Shown here: one piece after another, positions 16,924 to 28,218 of the stretch | Layout: every line of letters begins with the position of its first letter | Position numbering within the stretch: position 1 is the stretch's first letter | Assembly: GCA_016200345.1 (NCBI GenBank) | Contig: JACQEX010000020.1 | Span: 1 to 48,941 of the forward strand | Length of the DNA stretch: 48,941 nucleotides | Source: Nitrospinota bacterium | Lineage (GTDB): Bacteria; Nitrospinota_A; UBA7883; JACRGQ01 | Direction of reading: 5' to 3' | Program-made: the position numbers and the translations under genes | The notes under the pieces: model-generated | Told to the model about the DNA's origin: nothing | Seen by the model: the letters and a program-made list of their open reading frames with translations, nothing else | Database searches by the model: none

Positions 16924-18158
16924 CCAGTAATTTTGCTCATGACAATTGTTGCGTTTGTCCCCCCAAAACCGAAGGAGTTGGAAAGGGCGGCTTTAATCTC
17001 CCTGCGCTCCATTTTGTTGGGCACGTAATAAAGATCGCATTCCGGGTCCTGGTTATCAAGGTTGATGGTCGGCGGAAGAATCCCTTCCTCGAGGGCTTTG
17101 ACGGTGAACACCGCCTCCACCCCGCCGGCGGCGCCAAGTAAGTGGCCGGTCATTGACTTCGTGCTGGAGACCGCAAGCTTGTAGGCGTGGTCGCCAAACA
17201 CGGCCTTTATCGCCTTTGTCTCTATGGCGTCCGCTATCGTGGAGGTGCCGTGCGCGTTTATATATCCTATGGCCTCGGGTGGAAGTCCCGCGTCCTTAAT
17301 CGCCTTTTGCATGCACCGGCTCGCTCCCGCGCCGTCGGGCGACGGCGAGGTCATGTGGTACGCGTCGCCTGTCATGGCGTAGCCGACCGCCTCGCAATAT
17401 ATTTTCGCGCCCCTGTTTTTTGCGCGTTCATATTCCTCCAACACCAGAACCCCGGAGCCTTCGCCGAGGACGAATCCATCCCTGTCCCGGTCGAACGGCC
17501 TTGAGGCGCGTGTCGGGTCGTCGTTCCTGCTCGAAAGCGTCTTCGCGGCCGCGAATCCGGCCATGGCCGTGGGGCAGACCACCGCCTCCGCGCCGCCGCA
17601 TATCATAACGTCCGCCTCGCCGCGCGCGATAATCCGCATGGAGTCGCCGATGGCGTGGGAGCCGGTCGCGCAAGCCGTCGCCACGCAGGAGTTTGGCCCC
17701 TTTGCGCCAATCATTATCGAGAGGTTGCCGCTCGCCATGTTGCCGATGAGCATCGGTATGAAAAACGGCGTCACGCGCCTCGGCCCTTTTTCGAGTAGAA
17801 CCTGGTGGTATTCCTCTATGGAGCTAAGCCCGCCTATGCCGGAGCCGACTAAAACGCCGACATTTTCCGCGTTTATTTCGTCAATTTTTACGCCGGAGTC
17901 CTCCAGCGCCATCAGCCCCGCGGCTATGGCGTACTGGATGAAGAGGTTCATTTTTTTTATTTCTTTTTTGGAAATCCACTTGAGCGGGTCGAATCCCTTG
18001 ACCTCCGCCGCGAATGTGGTGGGGTATTGCGAGGCGTCAAAATGTGTAATTTGACCGGCCCCGCTTCTGCCGGCCTTGATTCCTTCCCAAGACTCTGCCA
18101 CGGAAAGGCCCAAAGGGGACACCATTCCAAGGCCGGTGACAACGACTCTGCGACGCAT
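16920..18158 (-). CDS. fabF: 3-oxoacyl-[acyl-carrier-protein] synthase II
   Basis: FabF extends the fatty-acid chain by condensing acyl groups with malonyl-ACP. The 412-aa length is standard. The nucleophile lies in SCVATACATGSHAIG (Cys near 163), and the two histidines in GYINAHGTSTIADAIE and SMTGHLLGAAGG. The N-terminus RRVVVTGLGMVSPLG is typical. It lies 11 bases after acpP and overlaps rnc. Confidence 0.98.
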   Translation of the reverse strand: MRRRVVVTGLGMVSPLGLSVAESWEGIKAGRSGAGQITHFDASQYPTTFAAEVKGFDPLKWISKKEIKKMNLFIQYAIAAGLMALEDSGVKIDEINAENVGVLVGSGIGGLSSIEEYHQVLLEKGPRRVTPFFIPMLIGNMASGNLSIMIGAKGPNSCVATACATGSHAIGDSMRIIARGEADVMICGGAEAVVCPTAMAGFAAAKTLSSRNDDPTRASRPFDRDRDGFVLGEGSGVLVLEEYERAKNRGAKIYCEAVGYAMTGDAYHMTSPSPDGAGASRCMQKAIKDAGLPPEAIGYINAHGTSTIADAIETKAIKAVFGDHAYKLAVSSTKSMTGHLLGAAGGVEAVFTVKALEEGILPPTINLDNQDPECDLYYVPNKMERREIKAALSNSFGFGGTNATIVMSKITG

Positions 18159-18169
18159 AGGACGGGCTG

Positions 18170-18406
18170 TTATGCCTTCTTTAACTTCTTTATGAACTCT
18201 ACCGCGTCCTTGACCTTGAGGATTTTTTCCGCGTCGTCGTCCGAAATTTCTATGTCGAAGGCCTCCTCGAACGCCATGACCAGCTCGGCCGTGTCCAAGG
18301 AATCGGCGCCAAGGTCCTCTATGAAGGAGGCGTCGGCAACGACCTCTTCGGCGTCCACGTCCAACTGCTCGACAATAATCTCTTTTACTTTTGCTTCTAT
18401 GTCCAT
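18170..18406 (-). CDS. acpP: Acyl carrier protein
   Basis: A 78-aa acidic protein that carries fatty-acid intermediates on phosphopantetheine. The attachment serine is in [18 protein letters not shown] (Ser36). The start ATG has AGGAG ten bases upstream. A candidate promoter, TTGAGT with TAATTT 16 bases later, lies in the 110-base gap upstream, so acpP probably opens the acpP-fabF-rnc-queE operon. Confidence 0.98.
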   Translation of the reverse strand: MDIEAKVKEIIVEQLDVDAEEVVADASFIEDLGADSLDTAELVMAFEEAFDIEISDDDAEKILKVKDAVEFIKKLKKA

Positions 18407-18517
18407 CGGTCGAAATCTCCTATTAAATTAAGTGCGCTCTCATCCAACTCAAGCGGTTGCTCATTTTATTCTTTTTTTTTCCGATTTAGAAGCGTTTTTT
18501 CGCAGACTCGCCGGAAA

Positions 18518-19096
18518 TCACCGCTCCCTGTTGATGACGATTTTTACCCCGGTCGAGCCGACCGCAATCGGCGCGTCCGTGGCTCCGACCACGTCGCCGG
18601 GAGTTTTTATCGAGGGGTCGCTGTTTTTGTCCAGCCTAGCCTCGATCATCAACCCCGCGCCGGGCTGTGGAAAATCTCCGCTCATGAGGTCGTTCGAATC
18701 CAGCCTGTACGAAATCGGAAACTTTGGGGTGGAAAATCGCGCGGCGGCGATTGGCATTCCCTTTAATTCCTTCGGCCAGGCGATTACGTAAAGGGTGTAT
18801 CCTGCAAAATCTTTTTTCATCTGCTCAGGCCCGAGTTCGACCGTGCCGTTGACAAGAAGCTGAACCGGCCCGGCGGGCGCAGACGGCTTCTCCTTCTGAC
18901 GTTGCCTTTCGGTGACCGTCTCCATAGTTTTGCCGGGGCCGGTGGCGCCGGTGTCGTTGCCCGGAAGCTTTAACGAGTCGGCCTTTTCAATCGGCACAAA
19001 GTGGTGGTCCTGGCAGGCCGTTTGAGAAAGCGCCGCCGCGACGACAAACATCGCAATAACCGGGCCGCGCAGAATATTTTTATGTGAAATTTTCAT
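18518..19096 (-). CDS. Lipoprotein with a CcmI/CcmH C-terminal-like domain
   Basis: A 192-aa protein with a lipoprotein signal (LSQTAC, lipidated Cys near residue 28). A low-complexity linker follows, and then, from about residue 80, a domain that resembles the C-terminal part of the cytochrome c maturation protein CcmI: VNGTVELGPEQ, YTLYVIAWPKELKGMPIAAARF, FPISYRLDSNDLM and PIAVGSTGVKIVIN. In CcmI that part follows TPR repeats; here the TPRs are absent. ATG 19096 overlaps the DHS-like gene stop by four bases. A role in cytochrome maturation is possible but not shown by neighbours. Confidence 0.8.
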   Translation of the reverse strand: MKISHKNILRGPVIAMFVVAAALSQTACQDHHFVPIEKADSLKLPGNDTGATGPGKTMETVTERQRQKEKPSAPAGPVQLLVNGTVELGPEQMKKDFAGYTLYVIAWPKELKGMPIAAARFSTPKFPISYRLDSNDLMSGDFPQPGAGLMIEARLDKNSDPSIKTPGDVVGATDAPIAVGSTGVKIVINRER

Positions 19097-20187
19097 TTGT
19101 TGTTTTCCTTATGCTTCGTCTTCAGTTGTTCCAACAGTTCCGTTCTGCGGTCATAGAGCCTTTTAAGCTTTCTCGGCTTGCATCTTGCCATCACATAGGC
19201 GGTTATCAAGGGAATGGCTATGGTGGAGTCCACGTACGCCACGACTGCGTTTGGCAACATGTCGGGGTTCACCTTTCCCCAGCTCACCGCCTCCGACGGC
19301 GTGGCGCCGGAAAGACCGCCGGTGTCGGGCCTTGCGTCCGTGATCTGCATAAAAAAATCGTGCCCCCTGACGGGGATGTTCAACACCTCGCTTAGTTGAG
19401 GCTCGGTCTGAAGCAGGAAGTTCTTAGGGCTTCCGCCGCCGAAAATGAGCACACCACTTTTACCGTTTAGCATGGAGTCCAAAACTATCGCGGCCGTCTC
19501 GTTCACGTCCGCCGTCACGTCTATCACCACCTCGCCCCGCCCGGTAAGGGCTATGGCGGCTATGTTCATGCCCAGCGTGCTGTCCCCCGGAGAGGGACAA
19601 TAAACCGGCACCCCGGCCCTGTACGCCGCGCCCAACACCGTGGAGCCATGCGTCCCGTGCTTTTCCTCCGCCTCCGACACGTGTTTTCCGATAAGGTGGT
19701 GAAGCTCGCTCGTGGAGAGTTTTTTCTGAAATTCCTTGCCCGACATCACCTCGAGAACGTATTTGTCGGACTTCAACAGAACGTCGAAATCAAAAATAAT
19801 GTCGTAAATTCGGATGAGTTGTTTCTTCCTTAGCTCCGTGTCGTCCACAAACGGCGAACTTTTGTGCATCGCAAGCCCCAGCCCGTAATGGACGTCGTGG
19901 TAAAGGTTGGCCCCGGTGCTGACTATGTAGTCAATAAACCCGTTTTCTATAAGCGGGACAATGGCGCTTGCGCCAAGACCTGCCGGGGTAAGCGCGCCGG
20001 TTAGCGAAACGCCGAGGGTGACGTTTTGTTCGTTGAGGATTTTAAGCTCCAACAGTCTGCATATTTCGGCGACCCTGGCGCCGTTGTATGCGTTGAAGAA
20101 CTTTTCTACAAGATCCGCGGCGGAAAGGCCCGCGTTTATCCTTTCCGCCCCGATTCGCGCGCCCTTATAACCGTGGTGATTATGCAT
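19093..20187 (-). CDS. Deoxyhypusine synthase-like protein
   Basis: A 364-aa NAD-dependent enzyme of the deoxyhypusine synthase family. In eukaryotes and archaea the family modifies eIF5A with the butylamine of spermidine; bacterial members more likely act on free polyamines, for example in homospermidine formation. The region SLTGALTPAGLGASAIVPL, DYIVSTGANLYHDVHYGLG, the NAD-site segment YCPSPGDSTLGMNIA, VLIFGGGSPKNFLLQ, and ATPSEAVSWGKV with catalytic-type Lys305 are present. It is 11 bases after ahcY and overlaps the lipoprotein gene. The link to metK/ahcY suggests SAM and polyamine metabolism. Confidence 0.88.
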   Translation of the reverse strand: MHNHHGYKGARIGAERINAGLSAADLVEKFFNAYNGARVAEICRLLELKILNEQNVTLGVSLTGALTPAGLGASAIVPLIENGFIDYIVSTGANLYHDVHYGLGLAMHKSSPFVDDTELRKKQLIRIYDIIFDFDVLLKSDKYVLEVMSGKEFQKKLSTSELHHLIGKHVSEAEEKHGTHGSTVLGAAYRAGVPVYCPSPGDSTLGMNIAAIALTGRGEVVIDVTADVNETAAIVLDSMLNGKSGVLIFGGGSPKNFLLQTEPQLSEVLNIPVRGHDFFMQITDARPDTGGLSGATPSEAVSWGKVNPDMLPNAVVAYVDSTIAIPLITAYVMARCKPRKLKRLYDRRTELLEQLKTKHKENNK

Positions 20188-20198
20188 GGCACTTTAGC

Positions 20199-22639
<2,441 letters not shown>

Positions 22640-22681
22640 TAAAATCTCCTAAAAAATAAATTGGTTTTTTTGTATCTTAAT

Positions 22682-22710
22682 AGAATACCGAAATATGTAC
22701 CGAAGTACAA
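22682..22710 (-). promoter_or_regulatory. Candidate metK promoter with TTCGGTA direct repeats
   Basis: On the minus strand TTGTAC (22710-22705) and TATTCT (22687-22682) are 17 bases apart. The spacer holds two TTCGGTA copies (22704-22698 and 22692-22686) exactly 12 bases apart, and a GTAC-TTCG-GTAC dyad overlaps the -35. The -35 is weak, which would suit a site needing an activator or open to repression. Confidence 0.4.
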
Positions 22711-22738
22711 GCAAAATACCGGCATTTTTGACCGACAT

Positions 22739-23653
22739 TTACTCAACTCCGGCAAAATCCGAGCAGTGTGTTGACCCGTGAACAAGGCAGTCCTTTTCTC
22801 CAAATTCGACCTCAATCGTGGCGTGATTTATTGAATATTTTGACGTTATCTCCCTTACTCGGGTTTTTATTTCCAAAGTTTCGATAACATCCAGCGGTTT
22901 TTCGACCACTATATGTAAAGAGGCAATGTGGTGTACCCCGTCCAAAGACCAGATGTGTAAATCGTGCAAACCCTTAACTCCGTCCAATGCCAGCACGCTC
23001 TTTTCAATCTCGCCAATGTTGATGGAACTTGGAACAACCTGCATGAAAATCGCCATTGTCGTTTTTAGGTTTTTATAGGCGTTATATAAGATGAAAATCG
23101 TTATAAGAATCGCCAGTATAGGATCCAACTGAGGAACTTTTAAAAAATACATCACGATACCCGCCAAAAATACGGCGGCCCAACCTAGAACATCCTCCAT
23201 GAGATGCAACATCATCATCCGTTCGTTCATGGTGTGCCCCCCTTTGAGCCGGAAAGCGGCAAGGCCGTTTACCAGAAGTCCAATGATGGCAAAAACCAAC
23301 ATTCCCCCGGGGTTGGCTTCCGTCGGGTTAAGTACTCGCGGGATGGCGTTATATAGAATAATCACCGAGCCGAAAAATAGGAAAATACCGCTAAAAAGAG
23401 CCGAAAGTAACGAAAAACGTCTATATCCATACGAAAAAACCCTATTTCTCTCTTTTTCCGAAACTGTGGAAAAGTACCATGAAAGTCCAAGCGCAACGGA
23501 ATCCCCCATATCATGTATTGCGTTAGAAATGACCGCCATACTACCTATGTAAAATCCGCCCAAAGCCTCGACAAAGGCAAAAATTAGGTTTAGTCCAAAG
23601 GCGAGCCTAATGTTTTCCGCCTCGGTATGTTTGTGGTGGTGGGTATGGCCCAT
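22739..23653 (-). CDS. Cation diffusion facilitator family metal transporter
   Basis: A 304-aa inner-membrane metal/proton antiporter of the CzcD/ZitB group. I start it at ATG 23653 (MGHTHHHKHTEAENIRLAFG); the ORF track start reads into thiG. The N-terminus is His-rich. Six membrane helices are apparent, with the metal-site helix residues in NAIHDMGDSVALGLSWY (helix 2, HxxxD) and LHLMEDVLGWAAVF (helix 5, HxxxD). A cytoplasmic ferredoxin-like domain (VKGLHDLHIWSLDGVHHIASLHI) follows from about 205. This is the HxxxD zinc-type signature. It begins 4 bases after thiG, so it shares the thi transcript. Confidence 0.93.
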   Translation of the reverse strand: MGHTHHHKHTEAENIRLAFGLNLIFAFVEALGGFYIGSMAVISNAIHDMGDSVALGLSWYFSTVSEKERNRVFSYGYRRFSLLSALFSGIFLFFGSVIILYNAIPRVLNPTEANPGGMLVFAIIGLLVNGLAAFRLKGGHTMNERMMMLHLMEDVLGWAAVFLAGIVMYFLKVPQLDPILAILITIFILYNAYKNLKTTMAIFMQVVPSSINIGEIEKSVLALDGVKGLHDLHIWSLDGVHHIASLHIVVEKPLDVIETLEIKTRVREITSKYSINHATIEVEFGEKDCLVHGSTHCSDFAGVE

Positions 23654-23657
23654 AAAT

Positions 23658-24437
23658 TTACTTGCCGTGCCAAAATGGGGTGCCCACCACCGGCGTGGAA
23701 GGCTCCGCAAAATTTCTTGGGGGCATGAGACCGGCCTCGAATCCGCTTCGGCCCCCCTCAACCGCAAGGGCAAAAGCTCTGGCCATGTGAATAGAATCCT
23801 CCGCGAGGGCAACCGCGGTGTTTAGTAAAACTCCGTCGAACCCCATCTCCATCGCCTCCGCGGCGTGGGAGGGTTTTCCAAGACCCGCGTCCACTATGAT
23901 TGGCACCCCCAAAAATCGTTGTCGAAGCGTCGCCAGCGCGCCGGGGTTGACAATCCCCTGCCCCGAGCCAATCGGCGAGGCCCAAGGCATCAAAAGCTTG
24001 CAACCGGCGTCGAGCAATTTTTCGGCCAACACAAGGTCGTCCGTCATGTACGGAAACACCTCGAACCCGTCTTCCGAAAGAATCCGCGCCGCCTCCACAA
24101 GCCCGAACGGATCCGGCTGGAGGTTGTAGTCGTCCCCTATCACCTCCAGCTTTATCCAGTTGGTGTCGAAAAGCTCCCTTGCCATTTTTGCCGTTGCAAC
24201 CGCCTCTTTCACCGAATGGCATCCGGCGGTGTTCGGCAAAAGCCTGACCGACAGCGTGCGAAGGGCGTCCCAAAAAACGCTTTGAACGGACGGGTTAGAG
24301 CCGTGCCTTCTAAGCGAAACCGTGACGACCGACGCGCCAGAGGCCAAAATTGAGGCGCGCATTATTTCCGGCGAAGAATACCTGGCGGTCCCTATAAGGA
24401 GCCGGCTTTCCAATTCAACCCCAGCGAGTTTCCACAT
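23658..24437 (-). CDS. thiG: Thiazole synthase ThiG
   Basis: ThiG builds the thiamine thiazole from deoxyxylulose phosphate, dehydroglycine and ThiS-thiocarboxylate. The Schiff-base lysine is Lys96 in [10 protein letters not shown]. Also visible are [75 protein letters not shown]. The 259-aa length is normal. It follows thiS by two bases. Confidence 0.98.
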   Translation of the reverse strand: MWKLAGVELESRLLIGTARYSSPEIMRASILASGASVVTVSLRRHGSNPSVQSVFWDALRTLSVRLLPNTAGCHSVKEAVATAKMARELFDTNWIKLEVIGDDYNLQPDPFGLVEAARILSEDGFEVFPYMTDDLVLAEKLLDAGCKLLMPWASPIGSGQGIVNPGALATLRQRFLGVPIIVDAGLGKPSHAAEAMEMGFDGVLLNTAVALAEDSIHMARAFALAVEGGRSGFEAGLMPPRNFAEPSTPVVGTPFWHGK

Positions 24438-24439
24438 GG

Positions 24440-24643
24440 TCAGCCGCCCGCCTGGGGCGACACAACCTCAACGTCGTCCCCCTCTTTGAGTGCAAATGCT
24501 TCGTATTCGGAGCGCGGGACAAAGTTAAGGTTCACCGCCACGGCCATATGACCCGTCTCCGACTTAAAAATTTCGCCAAGCATTTTTTTTATGGTCGCCC
24601 CGTCGGCAATCATTTTTTTTTCGCCGTTGACCATAATTTTCAT
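24440..24643 (-). CDS. thiS: Sulfur carrier protein ThiS
   Basis: A 67-aa ubiquitin-fold sulfur carrier that ends in the required Gly-Gly ([10 protein letters not shown]), whose terminal carboxylate is converted to thiocarboxylate. It lies three bases after thiO and just before thiG, the usual order. No ThiF is seen in the window. Confidence 0.96.
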   Translation of the reverse strand: MKIMVNGEKKMIADGATIKKMLGEIFKSETGHMAVAVNLNFVPRSEYEAFALKEGDDVEVVSPQAGG

Positions 24644-24646
24644 TTT

Positions 24647-25735
24647 TTAAACAGCCTCGTAAATTGACTCGAATCCGGCCTCTATTTTACCACCTGCTAC
24701 CATCCCGGCGGTCAATTTTGCGAGCATGGGGGATGCAAGGAACCCGTGGCGGAAAAGGCCGTTAGCCCTGCAAAGTCCGCCTTTGTAAATAATCTTCGGT
24801 GCGTTGTCCAAAAACGCCGGTCGTAGCTGTGTCGCCGTCTCCATAATTCTCGCCTCCGAAAAACCCGAGCTTAACGAATAAAGGGCGGAAAGCAACTCAA
24901 GCGCCCCCCTTACGGAGACGGTTGATAAATCCTCGCTCTCTATCGAGGTCGCCCCTATGATGTAGTCGTGGTTCGGGCGCGGAACGACGTAAATTGGATA
25001 GCGCGGGTGGATTAACCTGACCGGTCTTCGAAACGAAACATCCGGGGCGTTAACCCTAAACACCTCGCCGCGAACACCCCTTAGGTTTTTTAAATCCGCC
25101 TTTGCTCCCATGCCACGGCAATCAACCACGCAGTCGAAATCAAACGACCCTTTGGCCGTGGTAATTTTTTTCGGAGTCGGATTCTCCGCTTTTGTGTCAA
25201 AGTTTATTGTGGCGCCGTTTTTTTTCAAATGCACGGAAAGCGCCCGCATAATCGCGCCCGTGTCTATCTGCCCCTCGTGCGGGAAAAAAAGTCCGTCCGA
25301 TATTTTTGGGTCAACGTCCGGCTCGCATTCCCTTATCTCGTCCCTCTTTAACTGTTTCATCACCGGCTCGGAAGTGAAATGCTCGACCGCGCGCTTTAGG
25401 CGCAAAAACTCGTTTTTGTCGTTTTGGTGGGCCACAACGAGGCTCCCCTCGCGCTGATAGAAAACGTCACCGCCGACGGTTTTTACAACCGACTCCCAAA
25501 TTGGGAAAGAGGCGACCCCGAGCTTTACGACGATGGGTTCCGCATATTCAAGCTCGCAATACGGGGCGAGCATTCCCGCCGCCGTGTAGCTGGGCGAGAA
25601 AGAAGAGTTGGCCGGCGTCTCCGGCCCCTCCTCGAAAAGGGCGACCTCCCAGCCAAGTTCGATGAGAAAGTACGCCGTTAGTCTGCCAAGTATCCCGGCG
25701 CCAATTATTCCGGCGCGTCCCGCCTTATTTCCCAT
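24647..25735 (-). CDS. thiO: Glycine oxidase ThiO
   Basis: A 362-aa FAD amine oxidase that gives the dehydroglycine used by ThiG. The dinucleotide site GIIGAGILGRLTAYFLIELGWEVALFE is at residues 9-35, followed by SYTAAGMLAP near 50, then DGLFFPHEGQIDTGAIMRAL, CRGMGAKADL and a C-terminal GGLCRANGLFRHGFLASPMLAK. The thiO route indicates an aerobic type of thiazole synthesis (ThiH is the anaerobic one). ATG 25735 has no Shine-Dalgarno, and a TAAACT lies six bases upstream. Confidence 0.94.
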   Translation of the reverse strand: MGNKAGRAGIIGAGILGRLTAYFLIELGWEVALFEEGPETPANSSFSPSYTAAGMLAPYCELEYAEPIVVKLGVASFPIWESVVKTVGGDVFYQREGSLVVAHQNDKNEFLRLKRAVEHFTSEPVMKQLKRDEIRECEPDVDPKISDGLFFPHEGQIDTGAIMRALSVHLKKNGATINFDTKAENPTPKKITTAKGSFDFDCVVDCRGMGAKADLKNLRGVRGEVFRVNAPDVSFRRPVRLIHPRYPIYVVPRPNHDYIIGATSIESEDLSTVSVRGALELLSALYSLSSGFSEARIMETATQLRPAFLDNAPKIIYKGGLCRANGLFRHGFLASPMLAKLTAGMVAGGKIEAGFESIYEAV

Positions 25736-25759
25736 CCGGTTAGTTTACACCGATACCGC

Positions 25760-25797
25760 CAATTCCCGGAATTGTACCGGTCATGCCGATACATCGG
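25760..25797. promoter_or_regulatory. Two short palindromes in the thiO upstream gap
   Basis: The 64-base gap between thiO and the DUF4337 gene holds CAATTCC-C-GGAATTG (25760-25774) and CCGAT-AC-ATCGG (25786-25797). They could be operators for the thi genes or stem loops. The gap is too short for a TPP riboswitch and shows no THI-box core. Confidence 0.3.
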
Positions 25798-25799
25798 TG

Positions 25800-26339
25800 C
25801 TAAACGGTTATGAGCAGTAAGCCGTTTGCGAAGTACCAGACGCCAACGACGCCGACCCCGACGCCAAGCAACCAAACCAACTTTTTCTTAAGCAGGGCGG
25901 CAATGGAGGAAAGGAGTATGGCTATCTGCAGATAAATCACCGCCATTCCAAACACGCGGGAGTGCTTTTGCGAATCGTCCCGGACCCCCTCCAGCTTTTT
26001 GGCCTCCGCCTGAATCGCCGTTTTTTCCGTCTCGTACTTCTCCACTTTTTTGGAGTAGTCCTCTATCTTCTTCTTGTAGGCGTCCATCAGCGGCTTTTGG
26101 GTTTTCTCGTTTAACGCCGAAAGCTCGACCTGGATTTTTTCCCGCTGTATTTCGTACAGATTAAGCTTGATGCTTTTCGCCTGGTAATAGGCCCATTGGT
26201 CGGATGCCTGCGACTGACTCATCACCGCCTTGGTGGAATGTCCGCCCCCCTTAAAGGTGGAAAGCGTCGCGCACACGGCGAGTATCACGGTTGTTAACGC
26301 CAAATAATTCAACCAAGGCTCTTTTTTATCGTCCGCCAT
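25800..26339 (-). CDS. DUF4337-type membrane protein
   Basis: A 179-aa protein with an N-terminal membrane helix (YLALTTVILAVCATLSTF, about 11-28), a long charged coiled-coil (about 55-125), and two C-terminal membrane helices (VIYLQIAILLSSIAALL, LLGVGVGVVGVWYFANGLLL). The QASDQWAYYQAKSIKLNLYE block is typical of the DUF4337 family. Function is unknown. ATG 26339 has GGAG seven bases upstream. Confidence 0.85.
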   Translation of the reverse strand: MADDKKEPWLNYLALTTVILAVCATLSTFKGGGHSTKAVMSQSQASDQWAYYQAKSIKLNLYEIQREKIQVELSALNEKTQKPLMDAYKKKIEDYSKKVEKYETEKTAIQAEAKKLEGVRDDSQKHSRVFGMAVIYLQIAILLSSIAALLKKKLVWLLGVGVGVVGVWYFANGLLLITV

Positions 26340-26367
26340 ATTTTTCTCCTAATTAAACTTTTTTCAG

Positions 26368-26396
26368 ATTTTACACTTTTTACCCGTCTGCGTCAT
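26368..26396 (-). promoter_or_regulatory. Candidate promoter of the DUF4337 gene
   Basis: On the minus strand ATGACG (26396-26391) and TAAAAT (26373-26368) are 17 bases apart, giving a start near 26361 and a 20-base leader with the GGAG ribosome site. Confidence 0.45.
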
Positions 26397-26445
26397 GTTA
26401 AAAAAATAAATTGCTCTGAATATGTTTGCGTGTGAGAATCAAGGG

Positions 26446-28155
26446 ATGGCTAATATAAAGCTTGCAAGCACGGCCGGTTTCTGTTGGGGCGTAAAACGTG
26501 CCATTGACCTGACGTTGGAGGCATCCAACGGAAAAACCGAAACTGTTTACACGTTTGGCCCTCTTATCCATAATCCACAAATAATCAATCTGTTAGAGAG
26601 TAAAAACATTCGTGTAAAAAAGGACGTCGACGATATGACCGGAGGCGAGATAATCATCCGCACCCACGGCATTAGCCCCAAACAACGCTCGTTGATTAAG
26701 GAAAAGGGGATACACATAACCGACGCCACCTGTCCGTTGGTCGCCAAGGTGCAGGCGATGATAAAGAAATACTCCCACAAGGGATATGCAATCGTCATTG
26801 TGGGTAGCGCGGATCACGCTGAGGTTGTCGGCCTTAAAGGGTTCGCCACCACGCCTGTCCACATCATCTCCAAAGCTGAGGAGGTCGCGCCCCTTCCAAA
26901 TTACAAGGACGTTTTTGTTTGCGCCCAAACCACCCAGAACGTGGAGGGGTATTCGACCATCGTGAAACTACTCGGTGAAAAATACGAAAATCTTGTCGTA
27001 GGCGACACGATATGCGACGCCACGACGGACAGGCAGGGAGAGGTAATCGCCCTTGCGCGCGAAGTCGAGGCCATGGTCGTGGTCGGCGGAAAGGAGTCGG
27101 CCAACACGGCGCGGCTGGCGTCCATCGCCGAGGAACGAGGGTTGCCGACCTTTCTTATAGAGACGCAAGACGAACTGAACCTTGAACAACTAAGCAGGTT
27201 TGAAAACATTGGCGTGACTGCGGGCGCCTCGACCCCCAAATGGGTGATAGACGACGTTGTTACGAAACTTAGCCAATTAAAACCCCTGGACCGGCCGTGG
27301 TCTTTTAAAATACGTAGCGCCACCGGATTTATGGTGAAAAGCGAGCTTTATCTTTCACTTGGCGCTGTAGCCATGACCTACGCGAACATGATGGTCATGA
27401 TGATGGAGCCGTCCTTGCACCTATTTGGCATTGCCTTTTGCGCGATACTTTCGACCTATTTGCTCAACCAACTTCTGCGCCCGGAGGAGTTTAAAAGAAG
27501 CCATATTCGAAAATATAACTACTTGATTGAACATCGGCGGACATTTAAAACAATCGCGATTTCTTCCGCCGTTCTTGGCGCCATTCTGTCCTTTACCGCC
27601 AAGCCGGTTATCGGGGGCATTTACGCCATCTTGTTGCTTTTTGGGGGGACTTACGGGGTCAACAGACCGGCGTTTGAAAAGTTATTTGGAAAATTTTCTC
27701 GACTTAAGAGCATCCCGGCCTCCAAGGATTTTTTTGTAGGGCTAGCCTGGGGGATTGTCACTGTGGCGATTCCTTATATAGCCTTCGGGAAAGGGGCGTA
27801 TTTTATTCTTCCCTTTGCAATCACCTTTATGATGGCCTACGTTCGAGCCGTTTTGTTGGATCTTCAGGACATATATTCCGACAGGATGATGGGGAAAGAG
27901 GTTTTGCCGATTTTGATGGGGGAAAAAAAATCGGTGACGACGATTTACGGGGTGCTTATAACCGGCTTGGTGTTCCTAACCGGCTTTTTGCTTAGCGGCG
28001 GCCTCCTGTCATCTGTTGCGCCTTATTACTTGGGAATCGCCTACCTCCTCGGGTTTACCTTTTTCCATCAAAAATGGGGGGGCTCCTCAAAATTTAACTT
28101 TTTCTTGGATACGCACTACTTTGTGATGGCATTGTCGGCCCTTTTAATTCGTTAA
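26446..28155 (+). CDS. ispH: IspH (HMBPP reductase) fused to a UbiA-like membrane domain
   Basis: The first half (to about residue 275) is IspH, the last enzyme of the MEP isoprenoid pathway. Its three cluster cysteines are Cys13 (AGFCWGVKRA), Cys96 (DATCPLV) and Cys190 (DTICDATTDRQ), with IRTHGISPKQ, VGSADHAEVVGL and AGASTPKWVIDDV. The second half (about 290-569) is a polytopic membrane domain that resembles UbiA prenyltransferases: it has the second Asp motif DLQDIYSD (472-479) followed by RMMGKEVLPILMG. The first Asp motif (NDxxDxxxD) is replaced by NQLLRPEEFKR. The reading frame is unbroken. I chose ATG 26446, where IspH proteins normally begin; ATG 26422 is possible. Fusion is seen directly; joint function is inference. 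Confidence 0.93.
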   Translation: MANIKLASTAGFCWGVKRAIDLTLEASNGKTETVYTFGPLIHNPQIINLLESKNIRVKKDVDDMTGGEIIIRTHGISPKQRSLIKEKGIHITDATCPLVAKVQAMIKKYSHKGYAIVIVGSADHAEVVGLKGFATTPVHIISKAEEVAPLPNYKDVFVCAQTTQNVEGYSTIVKLLGEKYENLVVGDTICDATTDRQGEVIALAREVEAMVVVGGKESANTARLASIAEERGLPTFLIETQDELNLEQLSRFENIGVTAGASTPKWVIDDVVTKLSQLKPLDRPWSFKIRSATGFMVKSELYLSLGAVAMTYANMMVMMMEPSLHLFGIAFCAILSTYLLNQLLRPEEFKRSHIRKYNYLIEHRRTFKTIAISSAVLGAILSFTAKPVIGGIYAILLLFGGTYGVNRPAFEKLFGKFSRLKSIPASKDFFVGLAWGIVTVAIPYIAFGKGAYFILPFAITFMMAYVRAVLLDLQDIYSDRMMGKEVLPILMGEKKSVTTIYGVLITGLVFLTGFLLSGGLLSSVAPYYLGIAYLLGFTFFHQKWGGSSKFNFFLDTHYFVMALSALLIR

Positions 28156-28162
28156 TTTGGCC

Positions 28163-28178
28163 TGTTCCACATGGAACA
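28163..28178. promoter_or_regulatory. parS: parS site 1 (one centre mismatch)
   Basis: TGTTCCACATGGAACA matches the ParB-binding parS consensus TGTTnCACGTGnAACA except for one central base. It lies eight bases after the ispH-ubiA stop and upstream of parA. Confidence 0.9.
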
Positions 28179-28218
28179 ATTGGAGCCACGTTCTATTTTC
28201 TGCCCTTAGTTTTAAAAT

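Noticed and set aside
22640-22738. SAM riboswitch upstream of metK
   Set aside because: No CTTATC/AGAG-type core or four-way junction can be built, and the likely promoter is inside the gap, leaving a leader of about 40 bases.
25736-25799. TPP riboswitch upstream of thiO
   Set aside because: The gap is only 64 bases and lacks the conserved THI-box core; only short palindromes are present.
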